A stretch of 16,682 nucleotides of DNA from Myxococcales bacterium (GTDB lineage: Bacteria; Myxococcota; Polyangia; HGW-17; SLPX01), in assembly GCA_007131745.1 (NCBI GenBank), contig SLPX01000308.1:1-16682 (forward strand), written 5' to 3'. The translations under genes and the position numbers were made by a program. Positions 9,401-15,510 of the stretch are shown here, one piece after another (within the stretch, counting starts at the first letter, position 1; each line of letters begins with the position of its first letter). The notes under the pieces are model-generated. The model saw only the letters and a list, made by a program, of their open reading frames with translations. It made no database searches and had not been told where the DNA came from.

Positions 9401-11663
9401 TCTCCAGGCCGACAGGGACCATGTCCCCGCCGTAATCGCGCTTGCCGATCTGTATTACAAGTGCGAGCGATGGGAGCAAGCCAAGAATCTTATGGAAGCA
9501 GCTCTCCAGAGGTTGGACGGTCAGCCCGAACTCGCAGCCACTCTGGGATACAGATTGGCCGGTCTCTATCACGATCGAGGCGAGGACAAGGATGCGTATT
9601 CGTTTCTCCGCGAACTTGACAGGCGGAATCCCCACCAGTTTCTTCTGAAGCTCGCGATAGGTGAGAACAGGTACAATGAAAAAAGATGGCGCGAAGCAGC
9701 GAAGATATTGGCAGCGCTGGCGGAACATGAGAATGCTTCCATGTACCCTGAAGAAACAGCGCGTGCGCTTTGCAAAGCCGCCGAGGCCGAGACCAATCAA
9801 CGCAGACCGGGCAAGGCTCCTCCATTGTGGAGCCGGGCGCTGGAATTCAAGCCCGATTATTTGGATGCCATAAACGCTCTTGTTAAATACCACACGGATC
9901 GCGGAGCATTGGACGACGCGGCGACCTATTTACAGGCACAGGCCGAAGCAACTGCGGATCCGGAAACCAAGGTTCAGTTATGGGATTCTTTGGGTGACCT
10001 ATACCTGGAAGAACTGGAAGACGACGGCGGCGCGTTGACTTGTTACACAGAGGCGTTGGAAGCAGCTGAACCGATAGAAAAAAATCACCTTCCGATTTTG
10101 GAAAAGGCCTTTCCTTTGTGCCGCACGATAGGAGATGATGAACAGGCGGCAAGAATAATCAGTTTCATCCTTGCCTTCACTGAAGATCCCGAATTGAAAT
10201 CGCCTCGTCACGTGCAGGCCGCCGATGCCTTTGTAGCGTTGGGCGAAATGGACAAGGCCGAAGAACATCTGGTTGAAGCGATGCGCTTGGACTCGTACAA
10301 CGAGCCTGCCGTAACGATGCTCGTGGACATCCAGGAACGGAAAGGGGAATATCGTTCAGCCGCCGAGCATCTCGCTCAGTATCTGGAAAGTCTCCAGGAA
10401 GATGTGAGCGATGATGCGGAATGGTCGCGTCGGGCCGCTCTTTACGAGAGATTGGCCGAGTTGTACCGGCACGGACTGGAAGATCCACACGCTGCGATCG
10501 GTGTATTGGAAAAGGGACTCGAGTTGGATCCGACAAGAATCAGCAGCCGTGAGAAGCTTTCCGAATTGTATGGGGCGAACCCGGAGTACGAGGAACGAGC
10601 GTTTTACAATCATCAGGCGCTCGTGGCGGATGACGTGAGCCGACACGAATCATTGAAACACCTTGCTGATATTTACATGAGGCGCGAAGAGGTGGACAGG
10701 GCATTGTGTGTAGCCAGAGCCTTGGAAATTCAAGGCAGGGCGGACCTGGATCTGCTGGGGTTCATCGCGCAACACAGTCCGCCGCCTTTGGACGCGGATG
10801 GACGTTGGCCCGGAACATTGTCGGATGAAGACAGGGCTCAATTGATAGCTCACATGGACACCCGGACCATGGGGGAGGTTTTTGCGACCGTATGGGAGGG
10901 AGCGCCTGCTTTGTTTGGAGGAGGTTTGGAGCGTTTCGGTCTCTCGGCCAAAGACAGGGTCTCACCCGTGGCCGACATGGTGCTGGCTAAGGTATACGGT
11001 GCTTCGGCCCGGGCGTTGGGAAATCGGCTGGCCGGGCTGTACGTAAGCTGGACAGGTGATTACACCGGGGTCAATATAGGTTGCCATGCTCCTCCGCTTA
11101 TTGTCGCCGGTCCGGATGTAGAGGAAAAGCCCCTTGGTGAATTGCGTTTCTTACTGGGTCGGGCTCTTGAGTATGCAAGACCCGAGTACATCCTGGCAGC
11201 CGGGTTGGAACCGAGCGAGTTCAATTCTCTTTTTGCGGCTATTTTGAGGGCTTTCCATCCGAGGCACAGTAGAAGAAAACTGGATGACTCCGACCCCATC
11301 AGCAGGCGGGCGAAGAACTTGAAGAAGGATCTTCCTTACCGGGTAAGCCGGAAGCTTGTTGACCTTCTCCAGAAAAAAGCCCACGTGGAATTCAACTCCG
11401 CGTCATGGAGAAAAGCCGTAAAGATGACCGGCAACCGAGCCGGACTCCTGGTTTGCGGTGACCTGAAATCAGCGGTGAGCGTGGTATTGGCGGAAGAAAC
11501 GGGCAGTGAAGTAGGCGAGGATTTTCCCACGGACGAAGCTTTTGATGAGATTCTCAGGGAATCCGACGTACTCAGGGATCTCATGAGCTTTGCAGTTTCT
11601 GAAGAGTTTTTCCAGGCCCGCCGCCGACTCGGCCAGAAGGTTGTCTTGGATGAAGCCGGATGA
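3465..11663 (+). CDS. Giant TPR-repeat protein with C-terminal non-TPR domain
   Basis: A 2,732-residue protein without signal peptide or membrane segment, so probably cytoplasmic. Nearly all of it is helical TPR-type repeat. Units are recognisable by x-x-W-x-x-L-x-x-x-L followed by a helix, then L-A-x-x-x-x-x-x-x-G-D-x-x-x-A-x-x-x-W/Y and L-x-x-L-Y. Array 1 covers about residues 10-1260 and array 2 about 1420-2410, with a Lys/Glu-rich then acidic linker between (bases about 7243-7720). Residues from about 2425 to the end form a different domain containing GELRFLLGRALEY-like helices. Such proteins are scaffolds for complexes. In Myxococcus xanthus, AgmK/GltI is a giant TPR component of the gliding machinery; size and neighbouring barrel proteins suggest an analogy, but the missing export signal speaks against a simple orthologue. 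No catalytic motif was recognised. Confidence 0.85.
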   Translation: MPRSEEEYRALFESDPMHLDAFAGLRRMYRQGERHEDLAWLFETRADHMEQDAKATELYIRAADIRIQKLGDEEGGIEDLIKAMRCDPSQRRTIKKLKDLLKAAGRWSEYLEVLQNELESYSSSQGRERRVSALHLEIGTLLEERFTKVDKAMYHYQQAVRLDGRNVDALSAARRIYEKNGEWQMTARLLKAEIRITTVAKRRVELLNQLGQILAHRLHDLKGAAASLNEVVAADPGHTGALETLAEVYSSPDWDGHGGQSQAGRIFYQLARQRLSMNEQEEAVGLLKRAVTSDPANREASAALIDLYESLGQYEELDNFLLQGIQRADSAEKIELLIRRARLLAGPMGEREEAKLCYEQVLPYEQPGGIASAYLAELYMEDGEFEPLAELREKEIETIVDDEQRVEKMMELAVLYRDNLGDDDKAAVYLHAVLEIVPNHSAALEYYQEHFRKKEDWRGLADLLAFAADGIIHSRGDVSSGIIKLEELAEISERKLGDLQGAMDAWRQISEIQPDHPNASEQIMRLQRKARMWQSVLAALERDVQAAQSRSERVQALLRMAQAYWDKHMDPLRNIEILNEVLGYDPNNSTALKALTALYRRENDFEGYANVLKMRLEIVSDRNERVALLRQLAEVSSKELHNHRDAGWACTQILEAVPGDPDAIALLSKVLEEMEDWPKLVKTLRYYAKATMDDSEKLKILRNMAKVATEKMHDDLVAAEAWEKIMYIEPDDPDALSALTSLYEKLGKWAQLADVLEQRGKILADEDEKAFRQHMTRLAKVADTRLGDPDRALEAWRAVSEMMPNDREALGALTRLYYEQEDWEGVCEVLERQIPLMEDPEKAVGLTTRMAGILDEHLGRSKEAVELLEDVLEKSSQPNPDVMEQLRKSYVTIGEPAKAVKMAERQLEAVEEPEERLKLSLEIAAAWRDEVGDDEQAIAAYEGVMETHPDSREALSALVVLYTRTGRWDKLIETNKVLFDFADNDRDRLRLLYQIAEVYEERLDKPEDAFKWYRRAFELFPDDRGTLTSLERAAAEHGLWEPLIEVYEEMRARSAHPSNHLETAAKIARIREKEMKDPDTAFDVLRGALVVDLTGEEFLPELERLAEDRERWDDLVEIYERVLRHRKNIQDRVQLLHRTASILEDELDDKKAALGRIRRAFDLDPSDLVTQDRLLGLAEEGKSWDDLLAVYTVRYNRAPTLDEKLDLVKVSAAIVEEKAGDKLKAFRAYLHGFLIEPEDDEVLGHLWRLAKELGEYTQEMRERDLAQRQEHEEKIKSEAKRKLHREKKRKGDVSSVSPSALSAGPVFMEGEAMPIGVSERPDVTQELDLNDLELMDDEIDEEVESLRSMGHTGEISLSDVLEIEAVRTGETPAMDADSGFYLLEKIESSKVDTIPPSDKEPTGEHIAPAGEIANISQSYSAWEEFARAYAMLPAPDLETRRHYCHKIAEIWRDGARNLKRAFDALRWALEMDVTDEETRIEIEEVARAGDLLRSLVEVLEDISENTHGMDLFVLLNREIARFCEELEDFEKAEKHYKSILSIKPDFRIAFERLQEIYRNSERWQELAALEERRMEDLVDELPAGPEREAKLRELAVLYGQKLDQPYEAMEAWGKVLELQPDDIEAYKALAELGERTASWSRAVEALGHLEALLPDEEEVLEVRRRMAAIYRDELELPDRAIEIYTRILDLLPEDPETLASLDMLYERHESWEELDRILDIRARLVGHEHDWESLTLRRAKNLAENLDDPSGAADCYEALRAALPAKIEYGQESIRLLREGGRFEDSMSVYSELLEQARKREAPSGEIAALLVKQANMLSQAMGDANAARRCLEEALELVPDYPSALGELARLHRDEEDWPAYVEARMREAEAAVDETEKTAAFMEAATVYREKLKNAEKAKECYLKVLEVDSGFLDAVGGLASLAEEAGDAEEQIEYLKKQLEIVEDPSRKAEILTRTASAYLEGLGDSEQGEKYLQEALQADRDHVPAVIALADLYYKCERWEQAKNLMEAALQRLDGQPELAATLGYRLAGLYHDRGEDKDAYSFLRELDRRNPHQFLLKLAIGENRYNEKRWREAAKILAALAEHENASMYPEETARALCKAAEAETNQRRPGKAPPLWSRALEFKPDYLDAINALVKYHTDRGALDDAATYLQAQAEATADPETKVQLWDSLGDLYLEELEDDGGALTCYTEALEAAEPIEKNHLPILEKAFPLCRTIGDDEQAARIISFILAFTEDPELKSPRHVQAADAFVALGEMDKAEEHLVEAMRLDSYNEPAVTMLVDIQERKGEYRSAAEHLAQYLESLQEDVSDDAEWSRRAALYERLAELYRHGLEDPHAAIGVLEKGLELDPTRISSREKLSELYGANPEYEERAFYNHQALVADDVSRHESLKHLADIYMRREEVDRALCVARALEIQGRADLDLLGFIAQHSPPPLDADGRWPGTLSDEDRAQLIAHMDTRTMGEVFATVWEGAPALFGGGLERFGLSAKDRVSPVADMVLAKVYGASARALGNRLAGLYVSWTGDYTGVNIGCHAPPLIVAGPDVEEKPLGELRFLLGRALEYARPEYILAAGLEPSEFNSLFAAILRAFHPRHSRRKLDDSDPISRRAKNLKKDLPYRVSRKLVDLLQKKAHVEFNSASWRKAVKMTGNRAGLLVCGDLKSAVSVVLAEETGSEVGEDFPTDEAFDEILRESDVLRDLMSFAVSEEFFQARRRLGQKVVLDEAG
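3567..7230 (+). repeat. TPR array 1 with a 72-codon period
   Basis: The aromatic position of the x-x-W/F/Y-x-x-L motif falls at bases 3567 (His), 3783, 4011, 4224, 4404, 4617, 4833, 5061, 5277, 5493, 5709, 5931, about 6147 (not Trp), 6366, 6582, 6798 and 7014. Most spacings are 216 nt (72 codons); others are 213-228, with one short unit of 180. Each unit thus equals two TPR-like helical hairpins. The repeat is conserved at protein level only; DNA copies are clearly diverged. Confidence 0.85.
7243..7720 (+). other. Charged inter-array linker within the TPR protein
   Basis: About 160 codons interrupt the solenoid. The first 40 are dominated by Lys, Arg and Glu and look like a single charged helix or coiled coil (EKIKSEAKRKLHREKKRKG). 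The rest is acidic and low in aromatic residues (LDLNDLELMDDEIDEEVE and Ser/Thr/Pro/Gly-rich stretches), so probably disordered. It may be a hinge or a docking segment. Confidence 0.7.
7935..10640 (+). repeat. TPR array 2 with the same 72-codon period
   Basis: The same landmark position recurs at bases 7935, 8151, 8379, 8595, 8811, 9039, 9255, 9471, 9687, 9909, 10137, 10350 and 10587. Spacings are mostly 216 nt, with 213, 222, 228 and 237 also seen. Some positions carry Phe, Leu, Ala or Tyr instead of Trp. Near 10248 a single-TPR landmark appears 102 nt before 10350, showing that each 72-residue unit is two roughly 34-38 residue hairpins. Confidence 0.8.
10740..11660 (+). other. C-terminal non-TPR domain of the giant protein
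   Basis: About 305 residues follow the last repeat with different composition. Landmarks are FGLSAKDRVSPVADMVLAKV, ARALGNRLAGLYVSW, CHAPPLIVAGPDV, GELRFLLGRALEYARPEYIL and, near the end, GNRAGLLVCGDLKSAVSVVL. I recognise the same general pattern at the end of other large TPR proteins of myxobacteria. The order 'small Gly/Ala region, PPLIVAG, then a long helix starting E-L-R-F' recalls an M48-like metallopeptidase fold whose HExxH has become LGRAL, so a non-catalytic remnant is possible. This is inference from pattern, not a database match. Confidence 0.5.
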
Positions 11664-11784
11664 CGATGAGTCCCCGCCTGGTGAGAACACCCATTGTATT
11701 TTTCGAGGAGCTGTAACGGAAGCTTTTGGTGGAATAACAGCGGCTTTTCAATGCTGCATGGCAGACGCAGCGAGTGTTTGACCG
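11664..11784 (+). other. Gap before the PhoU/APH gene
   Basis: This 121-bp stretch has no convincing Shine-Dalgarno for GTG 11785 and no clear promoter. GCTGC (11753-11757) and GCAGC (11767-11771) can pair across nine bases, placing a small hairpin just where a ribosome-binding site would be expected. An ATG at 11660 overlaps the TPR stop as ATGA and opens a frame of only 18 codons ending at 11716. The frame of the PhoU gene is also open from 11590 up to a TGA at 11779-11781. Confidence 0.5.
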
Positions 11785-13437
11785 GTGTTTGATTACGGAA
11801 TCATAGAAAAGAGCTTCGGCTTCCTTGTCATTGAGGTCATCGAACAGGTTGAAAAGACGAGTGCGTACCTGGATGATCCCGTTGGCAAGGAGGATTATCG
11901 ATGCGAAATAAGAAACCGAGATGATTACATAGACCATCTCAAGGGGATCATCGAAAGCAAGAGCTACGCGTTTTTGAGGAGCCGCGAGGATGTGGACAAG
12001 AAAACAGGTGACAGGTTGCGCTCACTCAATATCGTGACGAACAACCTGGAACGAATAGCTGATCACTGCGTGAGCATTGTAGTACAGGTGGATCATCTGA
12101 CCCATCCGCTCTTTATCTGCAAATACGATTTTAAACCGTTTTTTGATGTTGTTATAGGAAACCTGGAATTGGTTGTTGATGCCATGAAAGACGGTTCATA
12201 TCGTACCGCCGCTGATATCTGTGAGAGCGAGCCCAGGTTGGATGAAATGTATTCGGAGAAATTCAGAAAACTCTGCTCTGAGATGTCAAGCGGTCCGTCC
12301 CCCGGTGACTTGGTTACAGCGTTGTTTGTCTACCAGTATCTCGAAAGAATGGGGGATTGTCTTCTCAACATCGGGGAAGCGATAATTTTGTCACGGATCG
12401 GCGATCGTTTGAAATTTCACCATTTTGAAACAATCAGGGAAACCGTGGGAATTGCGGGTGAAAGAGAGAAAGACCTAACGGAAATTGATTATCAGGGTTT
12501 CTGGGAGTCCAAAAGCGGGTGCAGGATCGGCAAGGTGACTGAACGGGAAAGGGAAGCAGGAAGAGATAAAAGGGTCGTCGTGAAGGAAGGCGACGAGCGG
12601 AAAATCAAGCGTGAACGTGAAAATATCGAGCATTGGAACTCTGTGTTGCCGGGCCTTCCTCCAAGAGTGGTCGACTACAGCGAAAACCTGCGAAATGCCG
12701 CTCTGGTCGTGGAATACCTGGAAGGGAGAAACCTTCAGGAACTCGTTTTAGATATGGAAGATTCCGTGGTGGATGATGCTATGGAAAAGGTCAAGGAGAC
12801 CGTTCGAACGATCTGGGACAAGACCTGGATGGAACAGCATTTTTCTATGGGCTTTTTGTCTCAAATGGATGCGCGTCTGGATGAAGTATACAGGGTGCAT
12901 CCGTATTTCAAGTATGATGGGAAAACGAACGGCCGTTTGAGGTTGCCTGTGTTTAACGAGCTTTTGAAGGAAAACATGGATCTTGATGAATGTTTGAGAG
13001 CGCCCTTCTCGGTTTTCGGACACGGGGACTTCAACCTGGACAACGTGATCTACGATTCGAATGGGGGGAAAGTGCATTTTGTGGATGTGCATCGTTCCAG
13101 CCGGATGGACTACACACAGGATGTGGCCGTTTTTCTGGTGTCCGGCTTCCGCCTGCCGGTTGTTGAAACCAGGTTTCGCAAACGCCTCGAACGTGTAATC
13201 GAATCTTTTTTCCGTTTTGCCGCCGAATATGCCGGTTTGCGCGATGACGCTACTTTTCAGCCTCGTCTCGCATTGGGAATTGTGCGTTCCCTGGTGACGA
13301 GTACGCGCTTCGAACTGGATCGAAAATTTGCGGAAAACATGATTTGGAGGGCATCCTACTTGCTGGAAAAGGTAGTGAATGGAAAAGTCGACCGCTGGGA
13401 CGGGTTTTCCATTCCCCTGGATGTTTTGTTTATTTGA
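11785..13437 (+). CDS. PhoU-like domain fused to APH-type phosphotransferase
   Basis: A 550-residue fusion. Residues 1 to about 215 are a PhoU-like helical bundle with both hallmark metal-binding repeats: LERIADH (88-94) and LERMGD (186-191). PhoU proteins bind metals and tie phosphate transport to regulation. Residues from about 235 to 550 form an aminoglycoside-phosphotransferase/choline-kinase-like fold: a probable ATP Lys in RVVVK (K267), a hinge-like VVEYLEG (308-314), the catalytic loop HGDFNLDN (413-420; catalytic Asp415), and the metal-binding FVDVH (Asp434) followed by DYTQDVAVF. All core kinase residues are present, so the kinase is probably active on a small molecule. The frame begins at GTG 11785 because a TGA lies two codons upstream, but the initiation context is poor. 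The ATP-grasp gene follows after 26 nt. An antibiotic-resistance role is unlikely; the context suggests a pathway kinase. Confidence 0.85.
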   Translation: MFDYGIIEKSFGFLVIEVIEQVEKTSAYLDDPVGKEDYRCEIRNRDDYIDHLKGIIESKSYAFLRSREDVDKKTGDRLRSLNIVTNNLERIADHCVSIVVQVDHLTHPLFICKYDFKPFFDVVIGNLELVVDAMKDGSYRTAADICESEPRLDEMYSEKFRKLCSEMSSGPSPGDLVTALFVYQYLERMGDCLLNIGEAIILSRIGDRLKFHHFETIRETVGIAGEREKDLTEIDYQGFWESKSGCRIGKVTEREREAGRDKRVVVKEGDERKIKRERENIEHWNSVLPGLPPRVVDYSENLRNAALVVEYLEGRNLQELVLDMEDSVVDDAMEKVKETVRTIWDKTWMEQHFSMGFLSQMDARLDEVYRVHPYFKYDGKTNGRLRLPVFNELLKENMDLDECLRAPFSVFGHGDFNLDNVIYDSNGGKVHFVDVHRSSRMDYTQDVAVFLVSGFRLPVVETRFRKRLERVIESFFRFAAEYAGLRDDATFQPRLALGIVRSLVTSTRFELDRKFAENMIWRASYLLEKVVNGKVDRWDGFSIPLDVLFI

Positions 13438-13463
13438 CGGCGGAGCCTTGACGGGGCGGAGAA

Positions 13464-14336
13464 ATGAAGATCGGAATTGTTGGAAACCGGGGAGCGTGGT
13501 CCACGGAACGTCTTGCGGATGTTGTTGAAAGAAGAACCTGCTTCCGGCTGGTTGTCGATTTAGCGGACGTTTGCATGGAACGGGGAACTATGTACTACCG
13601 CGGCCTGGACCTGAGAGAACTGGATGCTCTCATGATAAAAAAAATTGGAGTTGGATACGGTCCCGGCCACATGGATCGCCTGTACATGCTGGCGTATCTT
13701 GAAAACAAGGGAGTGCAGATGTTTTCACGGCCCGGTTCGATGCTCAAGGTGCTGGACCGGCTGGCGTGCACGGTTGTTCTTCGTAATGAATCCATCCCTA
13801 TGCCGGATCTGGTAGTTACGGAAAACGAGAAATGTGCGGTTGCAGCAATCAAGCGATACGGTAAGGCAGTCTTGAAGCCGCTCTTTTCTACAAAGGCGCG
13901 TGGAATGAAAATCGTCACATCCGAATGTGACGTGCTGGAAGCCGTCAGGGATTTCAAATCATCTGGAAACGGGGTTTTTTACGTTCAGAAAGCGATCGAT
14001 CATCAGGGCCGTGATTTCGGTATAGCGTTTCTCGGAGGGGAATACGTAGGCGCATACGCCAGAGTCGGACCGACTGAATGCTGGAATACCAGCGATGGGG
14101 GGCGCTATGAAAAATACGAACCTTCGGCGTCCATCATGGATTTGGCTTTCAGGGCGCAGGCTCCGTTTGATCTGGATTTTACAACCGTGGATGTGGCCAT
14201 TACTCCTGAAGGGCCTGTGGTATTCGAGGTTTCCGCTTTCGGTGGTTTCCGTGGACTTTGGGAAGGAAGCGGGTTGGACGCCGCTGAAAAATATACCGAT
14301 TACGTCGTCGCAAGGATGCAGGGAGTGACTCGATGA
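13464..14336 (+). CDS. ATP-grasp enzyme of a GAK-type cassette
   Basis: A 290-residue protein of RimK-like ATP-grasp type; such enzymes use ATP to join a carboxylate to an amine or thiol through an acyl-phosphate. The N-terminal third (MKIGIVGNRGAW...) is the pre-ATP-grasp domain. ATP-binding features are VLKPLFSTKARGM (Lys138 and a Gly-containing loop), FYVQKAI (172-178) and DFGIAFLGGEYVGAYAR (184-200). The metal-binding end is TVDVAITPEGPVVFEVSAFGGF: Asp243 and Glu255 are present, but the usual E-x-N reads E-V-S. GGAG (13458-13461) lies two bases before ATG 13464, with GGGG just upstream as an alternative. Its stop overlaps the kinase start by four bases. From memory, databases call this family 'GAK system ATP-grasp enzyme'. 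The substrate is unknown. Confidence 0.88.
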   Translation: MKIGIVGNRGAWSTERLADVVERRTCFRLVVDLADVCMERGTMYYRGLDLRELDALMIKKIGVGYGPGHMDRLYMLAYLENKGVQMFSRPGSMLKVLDRLACTVVLRNESIPMPDLVVTENEKCAVAAIKRYGKAVLKPLFSTKARGMKIVTSECDVLEAVRDFKSSGNGVFYVQKAIDHQGRDFGIAFLGGEYVGAYARVGPTECWNTSDGGRYEKYEPSASIMDLAFRAQAPFDLDFTTVDVAITPEGPVVFEVSAFGGFRGLWEGSGLDAAEKYTDYVVARMQGVTR

Positions 14337-15469
14337 TTCGCTTCGCGGAACATAAGCACGTAAGCCCTGTTGAAAAGTGGGTTGAGCGCTTTGCGTTTGG
14401 AATCCCGTTGAAGCATGAATTGCACCTGGAGTTTCACGGATGCAGGATGAACATTCGGTCCAACAGCGAACCCCTGGTGTTGGCTCTAAAACGTTACTAT
14501 AGAGGCTTTGAAGAAACTCCAAGGAAAACCGGTCCGCAAATTGAAATAGGATTCATTGAAAGAGATGAACCTAACCTGGACGGGGTATTCGACCCCCGGA
14601 CTTGGAAGACTGAAAACCCTAGGTCGAAAGAAGAATACGTTGACCTTCCAAACGGGAGACTTGTCCGCAAGTCGTCTACCGGCATGATTTTTGTATTCGG
14701 CGGCGACGTGCATTTAGGTTGTGGGCCGTGCATTGAGAACTGCAACCAGGTGGTCAATTTTATAAACAACAGGTTTATGCAAAGGCTGCTCAGGAAGGAT
14801 GGGTATCTTTTGGGTCACGCTGCCGGGGTGAGTTACAAGGGCGCGGGTATATCACTTGCCGGCCCGTCGGGTTCGGGAAAATCCACACTTGCGCTTCACC
14901 TCATGTCGCGGGATGGAGATTTTACGAGCAATGATCGGCTGATGATTCGAAAGTTCGACAATTGCGTGGAAATGGTGGGTGTTCCGAAGTTGCCCCGTGT
15001 GAATCCCGGGACGATTGTTACAAACGAAGACCTGCACCATATGATGAGCCGCAAAAAACTGGAGGCAGCGAAGTGTCTTAACCGTCGGGAACTCAGGCGG
15101 CTGGAAGAAAAACATGATGTCTACATAGACGAATGCTTCGGCGAAAACAGGTTCAGGCTGAGTTCCAGGATGAACGCGCTTGTGCTGCTCAACTGGTTCA
15201 CCGACGGCCATTGCTTCAAAATATCCAAGGTAAATCTCAGGAAGCGCAGGGAGTTGTTGAGCTTGTTTATGAAGACGACCGGTCTTTTTCATGACACCGG
15301 GTTCGATCAATGCTTGTACAAACGGGATATTGCGGTTTGCCCCGACGAGGAAGAATACCTGGACGTACTTGACGAATGTGATGTTTACGAGTTCAGCGGA
15401 AACATCAGTTTCCAGGATGCAGCCGACGCTTGTATGCATTACCTGAAAACAGGGAAAATGGAGCACTGA
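14333..15469 (+). CDS. HprK-related P-loop kinase of a GAK-type cassette
   Basis: A 378-residue kinase related to the C-terminal domain of HPr kinase/phosphorylase. The catalytic core matches HprK order: His162 in GHAAGV, then Walker A GPSGSGKST (177-185), ALHLM, then SNDRLMI (Asp201 in the place of the HprK catalytic Asp) and VPKLPRVNPGT (217-227). The first 140 residues are not HprK-like and have a Cys-containing stretch (LGCGPCIENC, 128-137) that might bind a metal or form disulfides. The start ATG overlaps the ATP-grasp stop (ATGA), indicating translational coupling. Databases have, from memory, an 'HprK-related kinase B' family in this setting. HprK normally phosphorylates Ser46 of HPr, but no HPr or PTS gene is visible here, so the target is probably different. 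Confidence 0.88.
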   Translation: MIRFAEHKHVSPVEKWVERFAFGIPLKHELHLEFHGCRMNIRSNSEPLVLALKRYYRGFEETPRKTGPQIEIGFIERDEPNLDGVFDPRTWKTENPRSKEEYVDLPNGRLVRKSSTGMIFVFGGDVHLGCGPCIENCNQVVNFINNRFMQRLLRKDGYLLGHAAGVSYKGAGISLAGPSGSGKSTLALHLMSRDGDFTSNDRLMIRKFDNCVEMVGVPKLPRVNPGTIVTNEDLHHMMSRKKLEAAKCLNRRELRRLEEKHDVYIDECFGENRFRLSSRMNALVLLNWFTDGHCFKISKVNLRKRRELLSLFMKTTGLFHDTGFDQCLYKRDIAVCPDEEEYLDVLDECDVYEFSGNISFQDAADACMHYLKTGKMEH

Positions 15470-15510
15470 CGATTGCCGGTCTATTACCGACAGGAAATGG
15501 AAATATCAGC

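Noticed and set aside
8820..9893. Long open frame of 357 codons on the minus strand
   Set aside because: It lies entirely antisense to the TPR gene, whose plus-strand product shows regular repeats through this region. The minus-strand translation is Arg/Pro/Leu/Ser-rich with no domain signature, as expected from a mirror of a GC-rich coding frame.
11660..11716. 18-codon frame starting with an ATGA overlap at the TPR stop
   Set aside because: It could be a coupling or leader peptide, but its length, lack of motif and unrelated frame make chance more likely.
11590..11781. Small plus-strand open frame of 63 codons across the end of the TPR gene
   Set aside because: Its first third overlaps the TPR gene in another frame, and the product has no motif. 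It matters only as the upstream extension of the PhoU frame, reported as a finding.
12490..13437. Aminoglycoside-resistance gene
   Set aside because: The kinase fold is APH-like, but it is fused to PhoU and embedded in a metabolic-looking cassette; there are no mobile elements or resistance context.
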